Part shown: positions 47,757-62,536 of the stretch, piece by piece
Position numbering within the stretch: the first letter of the stretch is position 1
How the letters are laid out: every line of letters begins with the position of its first letter
Assembly (NCBI GenBank): GCA_008933995.1
Contig: WARS01000011.1
Location: 9,205,516 to 9,269,515 of the forward strand
Direction: 5' to 3'
DNA length: 64,000 nt
Origin: Datnioides undecimradiatus
Lineage: Eukaryota > Chordata > Actinopteri > Lobotiformes > Datnioididae
Notes under the pieces: generated by a model
What the model was told of the DNA's origin: nothing
Database searches by the model: none
Seen by the model: the letters and a program-made list of their open reading frames with translations, nothing else
Program-made: the position numbers and the translations under genes

Positions 47757-47931
47757 CATTGTCAATTTTTGTTATTTGGGGCTATCCTTGTTATTGTCTA
47801 AATTTCTGGGGTAATAAATATTAAACTAATGAAAATGGTGTTTCTTCTCATTCATTATTAGTAATATCAAAGGGAACTTTTACTTATTTCATTAAAATTC
47901 AGACCAAATAGGAAAAGCACTCATGTAAATA

Positions 47932-47960
47932 ACAATATCCCTAACTTATTGTGAGTAGTG
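47932..47960. repeat. Tc1 right terminal inverted repeat
   Basis: Mirror of the left end; followed directly by the TA target duplicate. Confidence 0.92.
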
Positions 47961-48486
47961 TAATACTGTTAATGCCATATGGATGTTCCTCTGAAGCTCT
48001 TATCAACTTTTGCACACATATTGCTGATGTTTTTAGATGCATATTTTATTCCATTTATTGGTGAAGACAAAGATACATTTTCTACTCTGATGGGATGCAT
48101 TTTATTTTAAAACCATATTAAAGCCCAATGCTGCAAAGCAGTCCATGTGCTTAATGATGTCATGTCACATTCACAGCATGTAGGTCCTGGGCGCTTTCAT
48201 ACTAAAAATTACATTCATAATTAACTAAACTGTTAATATATTTTTATATATTTGATCAACAGTGATATGTTGTTTCTTTCATTGTCTTGCTTTGTCTAAC
48301 CAAACAATCCAAAAAGCTGCAAATCTTGATACTGAGAAGTCATTTTGGCTCCATTTCAGCTCGACTTTTAATGTGTGACTTTTTCCAAACAGTGTGAAGC
48401 AAGACAGCAAACAGGGAAACATTTTGGCTGACATGAAAGATCAAATCAGCCAGTTAAAACCATGAGGTGAGTGCAGCAGCGGTGGC

Positions 48487-48515
48487 AACACACACACACA
48501 CACACACACACACAC
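48487..48515. repeat. (CA)n microsatellite
   Basis: About 14 CA units in the slco3a1 intron. Confidence 0.93.
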
Positions 48516-50414
48516 CCCTCTCTATGATCGCATGGTTCAGCCTTTTCATCCTCGCAGGCCGACACACTGAACAAACAGATACAAACACGCACTGCGAGGA
48601 GGATACCTGACTACAGATATCACTTCTTTCGTCCCAACCTGCTCCGGTGGGCAGCTGCAGATAAAATGTAGGGCTTGGTCCAAAATCCTCATTAGAGTGC
48701 TGTCAGCGGGTGAGAGGCTGGCACTGTGACTCAGACTGCAGGCAGATAATGAAGACTCAAAGCTCAAAATGGGAGACAAATTTCTCCCTGACTCTAAGTC
48801 CTGTGATCTGTGGTATTATTAGATTGCAGTATGTAGTGTTGGACTGTATCTGGCACACAGCGACAAGCCAGAGTTGGACAACTGCTACACACAAGAACGG
48901 CAACGCTAGCTTCAAATTACCATCAAAATAAGATAAAATCATCTCTGCTATTCCACTTCCTCCTCCGGCCCTGCAGCATTAGAAACATCCCCTTTACTGG
49001 CTGCAGGTTGGCCTGCACATCGCTGCTATCAGCATGTCGTCTCCAGTAAGATGTTGTTTGAATGCCAGGAGCAGCCACTTAATGAACAAGCGTGGAAACT
49101 GTGACTAAGCTTTGTATGTCTCTGCTTGTGCTGAGAGTTAATGCACGGTCTGCTTCCTGCTGCCTTGACCACCCACATAGGAAGGGAGGCAACACGTTGA
49201 CATGATTGTAGCCTCATTTCACATCATAGTTTATTCTTCATATGAAGGAAATGGCTGACAGATTTGTTAGGTGTGGCTCAGTACCTACAATGTGTACAAC
49301 TGACTCATTCAGGCAAGACAACAAGTGAAATGAAAGAGAAACAGGCTGTCATGTTCAGATGGGAACATACTGCCTTTTTTTTTTTTCACACGCTTACAGT
49401 TGAAATATCTTTGCGGTTCACATTGAGACCAAAACAGAAAAGCAACGACACAGATGTGACTCTGTGAGGCGCCATAGCATGACAGGTCCTAACCTCTTCC
49501 TTCATATAGCTTCTGTGGTTTTGCAGTTAGAAAAAAATGGATATTGATAATTTCCTGTCTGCATGCAAGACTGCCAAATCGGAAAGAAAAGTTTAAAACA
49601 ATTAAGCTCAAACGACAGTGTTTCTTCACCTCTGATATACACAGGCAGAGGGATTCACACCCACACACAGGGAAGAGCTCTTGTGGCAGGATACCAGTGA
49701 AACTGTGCAATTTAGCAGCACTTTCATGGAGGAGGGCTGCAGTCGCTATGTGACTGGTGAATTTGCCTGTGGTGTTGCAAATGAGGCCTGCACACTCTCT
49801 GTTTTGAGTGTTTCCTTAGAAACTGAGTGTTGTCTTCTCATAGCAACATCATCACAATTGCCTTCACCACAGGAAACCTCATAGAGGAAATTCAGTTAGT
49901 GAAATCACCTTCCAGGAGATGAGGGCTCAACCAGCCCACGAGTCCACAACCACTGAGAGGATAAATGTTTCCACTGAGAGTCATGCCTACCAACCGTTGC
50001 TTTAAGAAACTCTGTCTCCTTGATGATAACATTGTGGCACAGCATGAGCCTAACATGTGAAAAAGATAGCTAATCTATGAGCGACCATGCCTCCTTATCA
50101 ATGGGCTACCTCTGTACATGAAACAAGGGGGAACTTGATTTTGAATGTGGTGATAATCTTCACATGAAAGATGAATGGCAATGTTTTAGCTTTTTTTTTT
50201 CCCTCTTAAGGTTCAAAGCCAGCAGAGGAAAAGTACACAGCAAGTTGAGTCTTTCCCAATAGGATTAAGCTAGCATGAACATGAGCTTGATCTTGTAGTC
50301 AAAACATAAGCAAAGTATCATATCCAACACTACTTTAGCATGCTTAAAAGTTTCCATATTTTTCTCTAAGCCGAACACAAACTTCTAAATGTTCAATTCA
50401 ACAGCAGTTCTTTA

Positions 50415-50563
50415 AGCTAGCCGTTTGCCCCTGCTTGCAGCCTTTATGCAAAGCTAAGCTAACTTCATCCTGGCTCCAGGGCACAAAAGAGCTTTTTCAA
50501 TCCTGTCAACTAACTATCTACAAAGGAGCGAGTTCCCAAAATGCGCAATCTACTATCCTTTTA
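50415..50563. repeat. decayed interspersed repeat, teleost type
   Basis: The order CCTTTATGCAAAGCTAAGCT, then CTGGCTCCAG and AGTTCCCAAAATGCG, ending CTATCCTTTTAAG, resembles a very common percomorph interspersed repeat that I recall (CTAAGCTAAGCTAAC ... TTCCCAAAATGT ... CTATTCCTTTAA). I cannot give its class, and the left limit is unclear. Confidence 0.45.
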
Positions 50564-53500
50564 AGGTAAAGAACCAGGAAGTCCACCATTTACATAAAGA
50601 CACAGAGCAGGTGACATAAATGATGTGTGATTATAAATGAAAGTTGATTTGGATTTAATAAACTTCCTTTCCTCATCAGTCTCATTTCAAAAGTAAATCT
50701 TATTTCAAATAACTGGTCCTTGATCTCAGGTCATAGATAAAAAGACAACTGCGCTTTCACTGCGTGAGCCATAAAAAGACATATTTCATGTTTGTCACAA
50801 CAAGGTTGAGTGGAAAAAAACAAAAAAAGAAACCAAAGTTAAGCACATTAAATCTCCATGAAGGGCAATACGCAACCACAGCCGAGGGTAATCTTCGTAA
50901 CACACTGCTTCTGCAAACTGCCTCTAAATCCCTTTTCCCTTCCAGTGGTCCTGTTACGAGATAAGTACAAAACAAACTAATTTGTTCATGTTGTAGTTCG
51001 GCCGAGCCTTTTAGTATCCTGTGAATTATGCTCTCAGGGGAGCATGTCAGATGTAATTCAATAATGAAGCTCAGCTGTAGTGTTTTTGTCTGCCTCTAAT
51101 TTGTTTAGAGACCAATAGAAAAGGCTGGGAATGCTACTGTCCATGAGGCTTGTCCTTTTCCGGATATTAATTAGCCCACAGATGCATCCCCTATCCTAAG
51201 TGTTCCATTTGGACTTAAACATTGTATTGAATGTACAAATGCCCACACATAACCTTAAACACAGAGGCCTGGTTTTGTGTCTTGTGCAAGCTAAACTGTA
51301 GATCAGTCACCGTTTTAAATGTGACACTTGTGGTTTATGTCACTGAGGTCATGCATTTATCTTCGCACTTGGACAACATTTCCACATAAGTGCATGACCA
51401 CATACAAGCACCATCACCACAAACATCTCCATAATGGTTCTTCTAAAACACTATGGAAAAATTAAGCCCTGACAATAGCAGTGATAACTATGACAGGCTG
51501 CAATGTTCACAAAATGACTCCTGAGATTAATGTGGAGCCAGGTGAAACCAATGAGAGGCTGATTTAATGCTGTTTGACGCAGATACACGATCCCCCACAA
51601 AAATAATGGGCATTTAAAATCTGTAGTGGCAAAGTTTAGTTTCTAAGCCAAGATGTTGAGATTATGAGCCAACTCAGCGTGAGGTTAAACAGAAAAGCTT
51701 GTGGTAATCGAAATGTCAGATGCATTATGCCTACACCATCCTCAGTTTATTTCCTGCTCTCACTGTACAAAAGGAATTCCTTCTCCTCCATTAATCCTGC
51801 TCAAGTTGGTTCAGTAATCCCCTGAGCTAAATAAGAGCAGAGGAACAGTGTGATGTGGGAGGCCAAACAACAGCTTGTGCCACTTTCACAAGGGGCCAGA
51901 CTGAAACTGAGAGTGAGCCAAATGATCACTAAAGATAAAGTTGAGACTCTGCCTTCATCTCTGTGGGTTAAACTTGAGTTTGATTCAGAAGGTCAAAAGA
52001 AAGTGTTGTGGGACAGAAGAACTGCGTGGACTTCAAGGTTACATTTACTATAAAGTTTTAAGACTGTACGATTTAAAGAGCTTTCAAACAAAAGCCCTGC
52101 CTTCCTTTTCTGCTGTATGTCAGGTCATAACATCCTCTGTGTCTCTGTGTTAAGACATTTTTAAGATTGAAGAGAGTCAGGAGAAACACTCAGACTGGCC
52201 AGCGATGTCAGGGCAAGCACAGGCCATTTTCACTGAAGTATCACTCACACTGACAGCTACACAAAAGAGGGGGACTAAAACACCTTCATTCATACACCAC
52301 ACCTAACAAACATCCATCTGCTTCCTGGCAACGCTTCCTCTCCCCTCGGCTTCACAGAAACAGCATGCAGCTGTTTTCAGGTATGCACAGTAACTGTTAA
52401 ATGTTTTTGGCTCTGTGAAACAAGTTTATTGCCACGCAGTGGACTGAGTTTAATAGGTTTAAAGTATTTTAATGGACATAAAGCAAAAGTTTCACAGCTT
52501 CTTATCTATGGTTTAAAGCCATTTTGGCTTGTAAATTGGTATTAATTAATATTGAAAATGAGAATTTATGACATTTTAAATAAACGTTTAATGACCAGTG
52601 GTGTTCATGGATCCAGTTGCATAGTATCCAGTTACTATAATACATCCACGATTGTCAGCTGGTGACTGTTAGCTAGAATAATGACATCAGGCTAGTTATT
52701 TTCACATTGTGAGAGAAATCATCACTGTTTATCTTCCATCTTCCAGGATCTGGCAAGTATCCAGGTTTTACAATGTCTGCATGCAGTCAGAGTGATGATG
52801 GTGTCAACTTGTCAGTCAATGCTATTGTTAAGCGAGAGGACACAGTTAGGTTCTACATAATCCTTGATGTTATATATGTAAGATGTAGGAGCAGCAGCAA
52901 GTTTTTTCTGAGGAGACATTTCATACCTCAGTGATCTGTGCTTTCACCATCAGGTCAACGCTGTCTTCTAATTAACTGTTAAACAGCCATCTACACACAA
53001 GCTGGTAAAAGGACTCACATCAGCAAGTTATATTTTTCACAATTCACAACCTGCTGCAGTTTTTCACCTGTATTTAATAAGAGAATGCATTTAGATGTCA
53101 TGTCTTAGTATGTCATTCATAAGTAAGACAATATTGACATAACTTGTAGTTCTCAAGATGCCTGTGACATCTGATAACAGAGTAAGGCTCTGCTAAACAC
53201 CTACACGTTAACAGCTACGACCATAGCAATCAATTCAACTACATCAATCCTGTGAATGTTAACCACACACATCAAATTTATTCAGGGAATGAATGGATTA
53301 AATGAAACTTGAAATGCCGGGGAACTGGTTGTTCAGTCACTGTAAAGTTTTGTCTCTTTCATTTTTTGTACTTTTTTTTTTCACTGTCACATCTGATCTC
53401 AATCGCAAAGTCATTTGTCTTCAGGCACACTGAGGGGAACTGACGAAATTCTCATCTTACATTTCTCAAAGCAAATCTAACTGAAGCACCACTTCCTTCC

Positions 53501-56500
53501 TTCTATCTTCGGACAATACTACTGAGACTCTGATTCTGCAGACTCTTGCTCAGAGTCTCCTTGACATTTGTTTGACACCACCAACATGTGAATCTGCGAA
53601 CAGCAACGAAAACAAACTTGCTGACAGGAAAAGAACCCATGTAAATGGATAAATCCCTTTACTCAGATTAATTGTGATTGACTTTAAATTCTGTAAACAA
53701 TTAGCTTGACACAAAACCCAGTTTGTACACAGAGCTGTTATGTAAACTTGACCCCGCTCGTGCTGATAGGATTAATAGCAGACAGGTAAAAGTCATGCAA
53801 AGGTCGCCTCTGAGGTGAAGTCTATTTTGATGAGGTACAGCCCACCTAAGGGTCTTTTCGTATCAACATCAAAAAGACATTATTCATACTGAAGACAAGA
53901 AGTCTGGGTATAAAAATATCTTTAAAACATTTGCACCCCTGCACGTCTCTCCTATGACAACCAAGAATTTCTGGCTTAATTATTTGGTTTTGAAATGCAA
54001 GGTTTGTGAAAAATGCTGTGTATAATTTCCCACAGCCAAAGATGATGTTTTAAATTCACTCTCTGGTAACTGGCCAAGTTTCAGACGTCAAACATTTGGC
54101 ATTTTGGCTTGCAAAGTTACTAAACCAATCGACAAAATAGAAAAAAATGGATATGGCTTGTTGGTCAGCTGTACCCTATAGTAACCCTGTTGGCTCTGCA
54201 CAGCCATGACCTAAATAACAAGCCAAAGCTTAAAGTAGGCTCTCAACTCACATTCAAATGCCATTACATCAGGATCATCCTGCTTTAACTTCCGCTTACG
54301 TCAAATCATTTCAAATTTTAAACCAGCCCGCCGCACACGTCCGGCTGCGATCTGCCATCAAAATAGCATCTTTTCTTCAAGTAGATGTCTAACTTGCACA
54401 GGAGCAGACAAGTGTTAGAACAGTTTCACTGATGCCATATGGTTGCTATATAAAAAGTGCAGCTTAAGGACAAGTTTAAAACTATTAGCATTTTGACCCT
54501 GAGGATGAGCAGTGGGGTTACTACAGAGCCTCGACTGGTGCTGTCGCCGGCCGACACGCCGGCTTCTCAGCGGATCTTTTCCCCCTCAACACCCTGTCAC
54601 GTTAAGCTGAGCTCTGGCTCAATCTAAGCCACAGAGAGGTCACGGCCTCCAATGGGAGGTCAACGTCGGGCCTTGCCGAAGGCTTCACTACCTCATATCA
54701 GCGGTTTGTTTTAACTGACTCCTGATACGAGTCTAGACTGCTTATAACAAGATTATTTTTTATGCCATGGTCAGGTGGCTTTACTGAACCTTTGGTACAC
54801 ACAGATTATTTATTACTACATCATTTTGTGTAATATCACCACAAAACACACCACTGTTTTACACACACATCCATTTCACTGCCTAATGTCAGATACACAA
54901 GGCTTGTTATCACTGTAAATATTTTTTGGGAAATGCCACTTGATATAACATTTCAAGCAGAGTTACACCAAAATATTTCCTTTAGTATCAGTCTTTTCAG
55001 ACAGAAGGATATGCTGTCAAACTCAATAAATACCCTAAAACATATCTGAAGATGCCAATTTAATTTTGATCAGTGCGCATGTTATGTCGTAAAAAAAAAC
55101 CAGTGTATCCAATATCCAAATCCAATATGGAATTAATATAGTTAGTTTTATTAGAAAATTAAATTGCAAAGGAAGCACAATATACATTTAATATCTTTAA
55201 TAATGCTAAAATATAACTCAATATAAAGATATGCTGCTTTTTACAGTTTTATACCATTGTAAATTGAATATCTTTGGGTTTGCATTGTTGGTTAATCAAG
55301 ACATTTAAAAATATTGCCCTGGACTTCTGTTTCATGAAAGAAGTAAACGCAACAGAAAACAGTAAATGCAAACTGAAGACTGCTGTGCCCAACAGATCTC
55401 TGTCCTGTTTTATAATTCAGGGGCTGCGACAACTGAGCTGCCACATCCCATGACTCTTTAGATGACAATACAGAGAAAAATCACTTAAGTAAAACACGCT
55501 GCAGCGGGATGAGAGAAGCACGGTAGAGCTGGAACAGTGAGGCCCTGTCATGGAAATAAATGCTTTTTTTAAATCTAAAAACAACAACAACGAAAACAAC
55601 ATCCATCATATTAAACAATCTCTGTATATGTGTTTGTGTGCGTCCATATCCCAATTAGACCTTTATAATAAAGGCAGAGAAAAGACAAAGTCACGAGGGA
55701 AATTAAACAATTGGAATAAGCATTAGACACATCTAATGCATTTAGTCTGTAAACTTGTAAATAAATATTAGGGAGGTTAATAAAAGTCCAACACCTTCAT
55801 CACAGCACCAAGTGTTTCTTTTTTACTGTACCTACCTACTGTACCATAAAAGTTATCACAAATATTTAAATATTATCTGAATATGTAATATTATCTTGTC
55901 ATCTTATCTATTATTGATCAACAATGATTACAAATGAACCTTATGATGAGCATATTTTTTGAAACCTCATTATGTGGCCTTTAGCCTGTTTTGGGTGAAA
56001 CATAGTCAGGAGGAATGTCAAGGCTCTGTATTATGTACAGACACTCACAAAGGTGTTTTCAGTTATTTGAGATTATTTGTTTGAAGGTGGGCAAAGCGTT
56101 GCTAGAATTACAAGGTGTTTCCACACTCCCTGTACCGATAAAGATGATAAATGTGTGTCTCCACCTAAAAGGTGCAACAGAGCTGACAGGAGAGTCAGGG
56201 AATTGTCAGTCAATCACAGCCTGTTCACGCCCACATGGTCCTGAGGCGGGCTCTAATAGGTGCTTTTCATGGAAGACGTTTTGACATGTCACAGCAGGAA
56301 AAGGTGTAAATGATAAGAGAGCTCCATTCAGCTGCTTCAGTTTCAGGGTCCTGCTATTGTGGCTGAGGCTGGCTCACTGTCAGCCTGCACAATGTAACAG
56401 AACAGAGCCTTCGTTAATGTTATTAGTTACACCAGTACTTTTCCAACTGTGACTATCAAAACGTCTGCCGTGAAAAAGGCAAAAACAACTCGCATCACCA

Positions 56501-56723
56501 GTGTGGGTTCACTCACCAGAACATTTTTACTCATTTTTTCTTTACAGCTGAGACTTAAATGTATCAATTACTGTAAAATCACAGAGACACAGGCTGATCA
56601 CAGTGATAAGAACAATGTCAACCACAGAGTGAAACTTGAAGGAAAACATCTGACGTCATTTGGTACACAAGGTACTCTTGATCCTGTTTGAGTTGTTTAC
56701 TCAGCGTAAGCCAATTTACTTTC

Positions 56724-56745
56724 TCACACACACACACACACACAC
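56724..56745. repeat. (CA)n microsatellite
   Basis: About 11 CA units. Confidence 0.9.
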
Positions 56746-59700
56746 TTAATAAAGGCACCCTGGAATCCATTAAAAACCAAACACATATGTTAAGACTCAA
56801 GGTAATTTAATCAGAATGTTTTATCAAATAGATTGTACGTTTATAATCTTTTGTTGTAAAAAATATGTTTTTGTTGAATACACTGCTGTAAAATGTCAGT
56901 GGTGCTTCTTAGCCGTCAAATAAATGGAGATGTGTCACTTTGTAACTGAATGGTTGAACCACATACCACATGGTTGCAACCATGACAACTTTAATTGCAG
57001 CCGGTGACCTTTGTTGCAAGCCATACCTCTCTCTCTGCCCTAAACAACTATAATTTTTAAATAGATAAACAGTTCTAAAATTATCTAAATGTTTCTTGTG
57101 TGCATTTGCGTTGTGCTCCGTCTGCCTGTAAGGACCTGTGAGGTTCTTCCTCATGGGTCACTGGCATTAGGCTACTTTAACCTGACATGCAATAAGTTAA
57201 TCTTTGAGTCCAATTAACCTTGTGTCATTGCTCTCCAACCATTCCAGGAAGCAGTAAAAGCCCTCATTAACCTAAATGGCATCAGTATTAGTTAGCTCTA
57301 ACTGAGGTCCATTTGTTTTTGTTTCATGTCCTACAGATTTAAATCCATGCTGCTAATTAATCTAATGATCAACATTGTTCGGAACAAGTCATTATAATGG
57401 TCAACACGTAATTTCATTGTTCCCCCAAATGAGGGGGATGTCAGGTCTTTTCTGTGCAAGATTTTAAAATATTACAGCAATGCAGGCTGCAGACTGCTGT
57501 TACAATAATAATGATGATCTCTGTGCCATAAGATTACATAAACTGACCGGGCAGGTTTTCAAACGGGGTACTGATGTGATGCTGGAAGCTCCGAGGACCC
57601 GGCCAAGCTGCAAGCTCTGTGAACACTAGGTCAGCAGAGGAGGGAAAGAGAGGGTGACAGAGGCAGACAAGGATGGATAGACGGTGGGTAGGAGTTGATG
57701 TAACAGAGCAAAGCCTTGTCATTCTGCCCCGCTACAGTGATCTGTTTGTAATTCTGCTTCAGATGTTTTCTTGGAGCCGAGACGGAGCTACCCACAGTCT
57801 CCATTGTTGGGCAGTTGGGTGGTAGGATGAAGGCATGGAGGAGAAAGGGCACAAGACCAGAGTGTATATGTCTCTCTGCTGGAGAGCCGCAGCTGCTCTA
57901 TTGAAGACGAGAAGCACAGAGAGGTTTGGGACTCTTTGACAGCAGCTGGTAACAGCTTCTTCAGCAGGTGGTGTGGCCTAATTATCAGGGTAGAGATGCC
58001 AACAGCCCATTTCCCCCTTTCTCCATGAACATATGAGAAGCAGGCGCACAATATACGGACGATTGCCACCAATTATAATGGTGTGCCAATTGTGCTGCAT
58101 CCAGAGGGGAATCGATGGGGTAGGCCAGATGTGGGAGGTGTTATCAGAAGAAGAAAAAGTTGAATATGAAGTAAAGAGACAGAACTGTGGTTTAATGATC
58201 TGATTTAAAACTAAATCGAGATATTTAGATGATGTTTCTCTGATATGTATCACAACATTTCAAATATTAAAAAAAAAACACTAAAAGAATCAATCTGAAG
58301 CAACAAGCTGTGAACTGATATTACGAATGGGGTTCAAGAGCCATTCATCTCAAATATTTATACCAGATCTGTTTCAATCTGTTATTTGTTTTGCTAAGGC
58401 ACAAAACAAATCTTTCTATTGAGACCTACTACCTAAAAATGATGTGATCAATGGAACATACAGTATAAGATGTTGAATGCATCTGAATGACACACTGAAC
58501 CAACAGCTGCAGTCTACTTACTTTTTTAGACTTGAATGATCAGGATGATATGCACAGATTCTAAAACTGACATGATGTCAAACAAATCTTGGAAAAACAA
58601 CAGCTTGCTGAGAGCAAACTGATGTGACCCAAGGATTTCATTTTGAGCTTTGAACAAGTTATTTACAGAATTATCATTAATTAGACAAAGCTGTTGGTTG
58701 TCATTTCAAATAGCTGTGCAGAAAATAAGAGACCTGCTAACTGAATCCTTTGTTCATTGGCATTGGCTACTAAAAACTAAAGATTTGTTAGCCTCATAGA
58801 TTTGTCAGTCCTGGTATTCTGTGAGCCTCAACAGTTCACCAAAAGGGCAGTAGATCAGATCTTCAAGCATAAAAGTTTCCCTTTTTGGATTTTTGGACAC
58901 AATTTTGTGATACAATATTACAACATAATTCCACTAAACTTGATTAAGAATATTACTGAAATATTGCTGAGCCCTGCAGAGCCATCAATCAAAAACAGAG
59001 CTTTGACGATTCAAACTGAATAACAGTTTGATTTACAACTCCAGGTTGTTATGCAGGTGTAAATCAAGCTTCAATATGTTGAGTAAACATCCACTGTTAT
59101 CAAATGGATCAGAGTGAAGCCAGAAAGAAATAGACTCACCTCTGTTTACACACCAAGCAAATAAAAGTTGACTGAGTCAAACTGTTAATTATAATTACGG
59201 CTCACCCTATTGATCAGAGTCCATTTAATTAGGCACCGTTATCCCTCACCCTCCACCATCAGTGATATGGGGATTAAGTGCTGAACATGCTTCTGAGTAA
59301 TCCTAGGAGCCCAGAGAGCAACCACTTACACACCACTCAATCAATGAGGCTTGGGATTTGTGGTAAAGCCACGAGCGCAACATGAATCAGTATTTCCTGA
59401 GCAAAGTCCTTGTCCAAGGTCAGGACATACTCTACACTTAACTGCTCATTTTTCACAACAAAAAATTAACTTAACAACTCAGTTTTTCTGAATTAAAAAT
59501 GAAGAAAATCTTTGGATCCAAGAGGGAGAGCTGACCAGCAGCCTGCGTCTCCAGTTGTATGGTTTATTTTCAACTTGTTGTGGTTTGAAGATCGAGCAGA
59601 GTAGAGTGACAGCTGCATCCTCCACAGCAGGAGCAGAGGAAGGACTGAGCATCTCAATCTAATAGTTAAAAAACCCCCACTAACCCTAACAACCGTCCGT

Positions 59701-62514
59701 TTCTGTGGCAACGGCTTGCTGATGCCGCTGTGTTTATGATCCGTCTCCTCCTACCTCTTATCCCTATGCTCCTCCCCCAATGGATGACAAAAAAAAATCC
59801 CCTTTTTAATCAGCAGTGACAGAGCCTGACCCAGATTGCCTCGAGGAGGCTGCATGGTGGCATGGCGAGCTTTACTGAAGCCATGGGGGTTCATGATGGG
59901 GAGGAAATAGGTGCCAAAAGCATGTTTAGACCAAAACACTTCACTACGCAACAGGATGCCACATGGAGCACCTTTCAGGCTGCTGAAGCTCATCTCTACC
60001 ATTGCAGATGGTGATCTGGTAGGGAAAAAAAGCCAACGCTGCTCATGGCAATGGCAAGAGGCTTCAACATACGGCTCTGCAGGGTCTGGTGAGACAGCCT
60101 GAGGGTGTCATATCTTTTATCCAATACTGATCCACTCCCTACAGAGGTCTGACCTATTTTCTGGCTTCCAAACTCACACTTTTTCAGTTCCCTCATGGTC
60201 TAGCTGAGAGATGAAATGTTCATCAGGCCAGAAAAGTTGATCATTGGAAGTTATCTTTAAAGGATTACAACACTCCAGGTGTTCAATGCTCAGGACAGAT
60301 TCACAACTGACATTTTGGACCAGTCTCTTGTGTTAGATCACTTTGACTCTACTCTTCGGGCTAGAAAGTTTGTCATTCTGGGGTAAAAACTATGTTTCCT
60401 AGTTCTACAGGCAAGTATCACAACAATACCAATAACCATTAAGATGAAAACTAGATCATGCACTGGCATAATCACATTGTCACTGCGATACTATCCCACA
60501 AACACAGATTGACTGGGAAAGGTGATTCACTTCAGATGAGCAGCCAGATAACGAGGCCTTTTGAGGCTACTACACAGCCTGAAACGCAGCAGAAATTTAC
60601 AGATTTGAAGATCAATCTCCCACCACACCCTTCTGAGGCTCATTTAACACGATCAGATAGCTTTGCACACCCGCCCCATCAGATTCATAACAGAACCATG
60701 TATAAACAAACAATTCTTCAATCTGAAAACCATGGCTGCTGAAGAATCTAAAATTATTACAGTGGATAAATTTGCTCTGTGTGTTTTGCCATAACGGGAC
60801 AGGACAGGCAGGTCTGAACGATTTATTAGAATCAGGGAGCGACAGCAGATTCAAATCAAATAATTTCCCGTGCCCAAGTTCAATGAAACTTGGGGCAGTG
60901 ACTAATCAATCACAGTCACCTTCCGTTTATTAAAACCAGAGCGCTGTGAAGTCTCTGCTCAGCGCCATGTTAGCTCAGTTCCCTTCTACCTCTTTAACAT
61001 GATATTCTGAGTATTTGGGGATAATTACCAACTAGCTTTGAGACAACAGCAACATGTTGTTGACCAGTTGGACTCAAGTTAATCTCATGGTCAGTGCTCT
61101 CTTCAGGACCAGGCAGAGGCAGGGGGGCGGCTGCCATGTCTGGCCTGCAGCACAATGTGCAGCGAAAGCCTCTGGGTTGTTCAGTGCAGCAGACTGGTGA
61201 GCATCCTGTCACACATGGTGCACACAGTTCATCACAGTGATGCAGAGGAGCAGCGGCTGGCTGATGAACGTTTACTGCAATGCCATTTATTATCTTGAGA
61301 TAAAACAAAGTGGTGTTGCTAGGCAAACTCAGCATGCAGCTTATGGCAGGGACGGAAAAACCCATTTAGAATCTAATCCTTCAAGATGACATTAACATGC
61401 GCTGAGTTTAAGTAGCTTATATAAACGCCCTACTGCAGCAACTGTTTGGAGTCAGAGCATTTTAGCAGGAATGTTGACAAGTCTCTCGAGGATCCCTCTG
61501 AGACCTTTGTCACTGCGACTGCTGCAATCTGTTTTTTTTTTCCTAACAAACCTGAAACTAAATTTATCCCTGCAGAGCTGAAGTGAACACAAAATGAGGA
61601 TATACATCATTACAAAATTGCTGGAATATGTAGGTTTGGAATAATACACAGTAGCTGTGGTAAAAGACGGAGTCCAGGCCTGAAAATAAAATACAAACCA
61701 GACGTTGGCAGCAAAAATACAGAGATATAAAAGGCAAATTTTTTTTGCTTTCGCTCTCCAGGTAGAAGCAGTTATCTTGTCTCAGGCCACAATGGAAAAA
61801 AGGGACCTTTGTGCTTCCCCACAGCTAGTCTGTCATTCCTAGTTTGGTAGTTTGGCTGTGAAACAGAGGAGGAGGGAGAGAGAGAGAGTCAGCATGTCCG
61901 CTACAGTTGCTCTGACAGGCTTGTGTTCACCAATAAAACTCAGAGGCACTTCTTACTGTCGGCTGTTGCTGCACACTGTGAGTGCTGTCTGTCACTGTTG
62001 CATGTAGTTGCAAAGTCCAACTGAAATCACAAATTGTTATCATTCAGCATTACGATAAAGAAAAAAAGGGCTTTGGGGATAGTAGAAATGCTCCTTTAGC
62101 ATTCAAGCCCCTGATTTGGTGGGCTATCTAAACTAACAGATCCTGAAATAAGCTAGTTTTGTTTTCAGTTGTGCAGAGTGCAACGGATGAATAGCTTGCT
62201 ATCACACCAAACTTACACCAGCTATGCACTCTATCAAAAGTGCAACACATGGCATGTTTTTATTGGAAGGGAAGGCCAAATTGGCTATAAAGCTAATTCG
62301 GACTGTTCTCAGTCATTGGATCTTTTTGTGTCATGGCTGTTGTCCAACAGTAACTAAAGCAAACCACTGATAGGAACAAACAAATGTTTCTTACCCAGGT
62401 TCACACCATGCTCTAGGTATGACAGTGCTGGTCACTCAGTCCACCATTCTGAACATCTCAGCAACATCTAACAAACAGTCCAATACTTTGATTCATTACC
62501 AGATGCTTATAAAA

Positions 62515-62536
62515 TGAATAATGAATGAATGAATAA
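62515..62536. repeat. short (AATG)n tract
   Basis: About four AATG units with one interruption. Confidence 0.75.

Larger units (their letters stand above)
46747..47960 (+). mobile_element. Tc1/mariner element with 29-bp terminal inverted repeats
   Basis: 1,214 bp flanked by TA at 46745-46746 and 47961-47962, the Tc1/mariner target duplication. The ends are inverted copies, CACTACTCACAATAAGTTAG followed by GGATATTGT, identical over the 29 bases I compared. The element contains one long plus-strand transposase frame. It sits in an slco3a1 intron, opposite to the gene's strand. Identical ends and an unbroken frame suggest recent arrival, although the N-terminus appears to be missing. Confidence 0.93.

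Noticed and set aside
60994-61365. 123-codon minus-strand frame with several cysteines
   Set aside because: Inspected as a possible upstream slco3a1 exon; it has no OATP motifs and no matching splice phase, so it is treated as chance.
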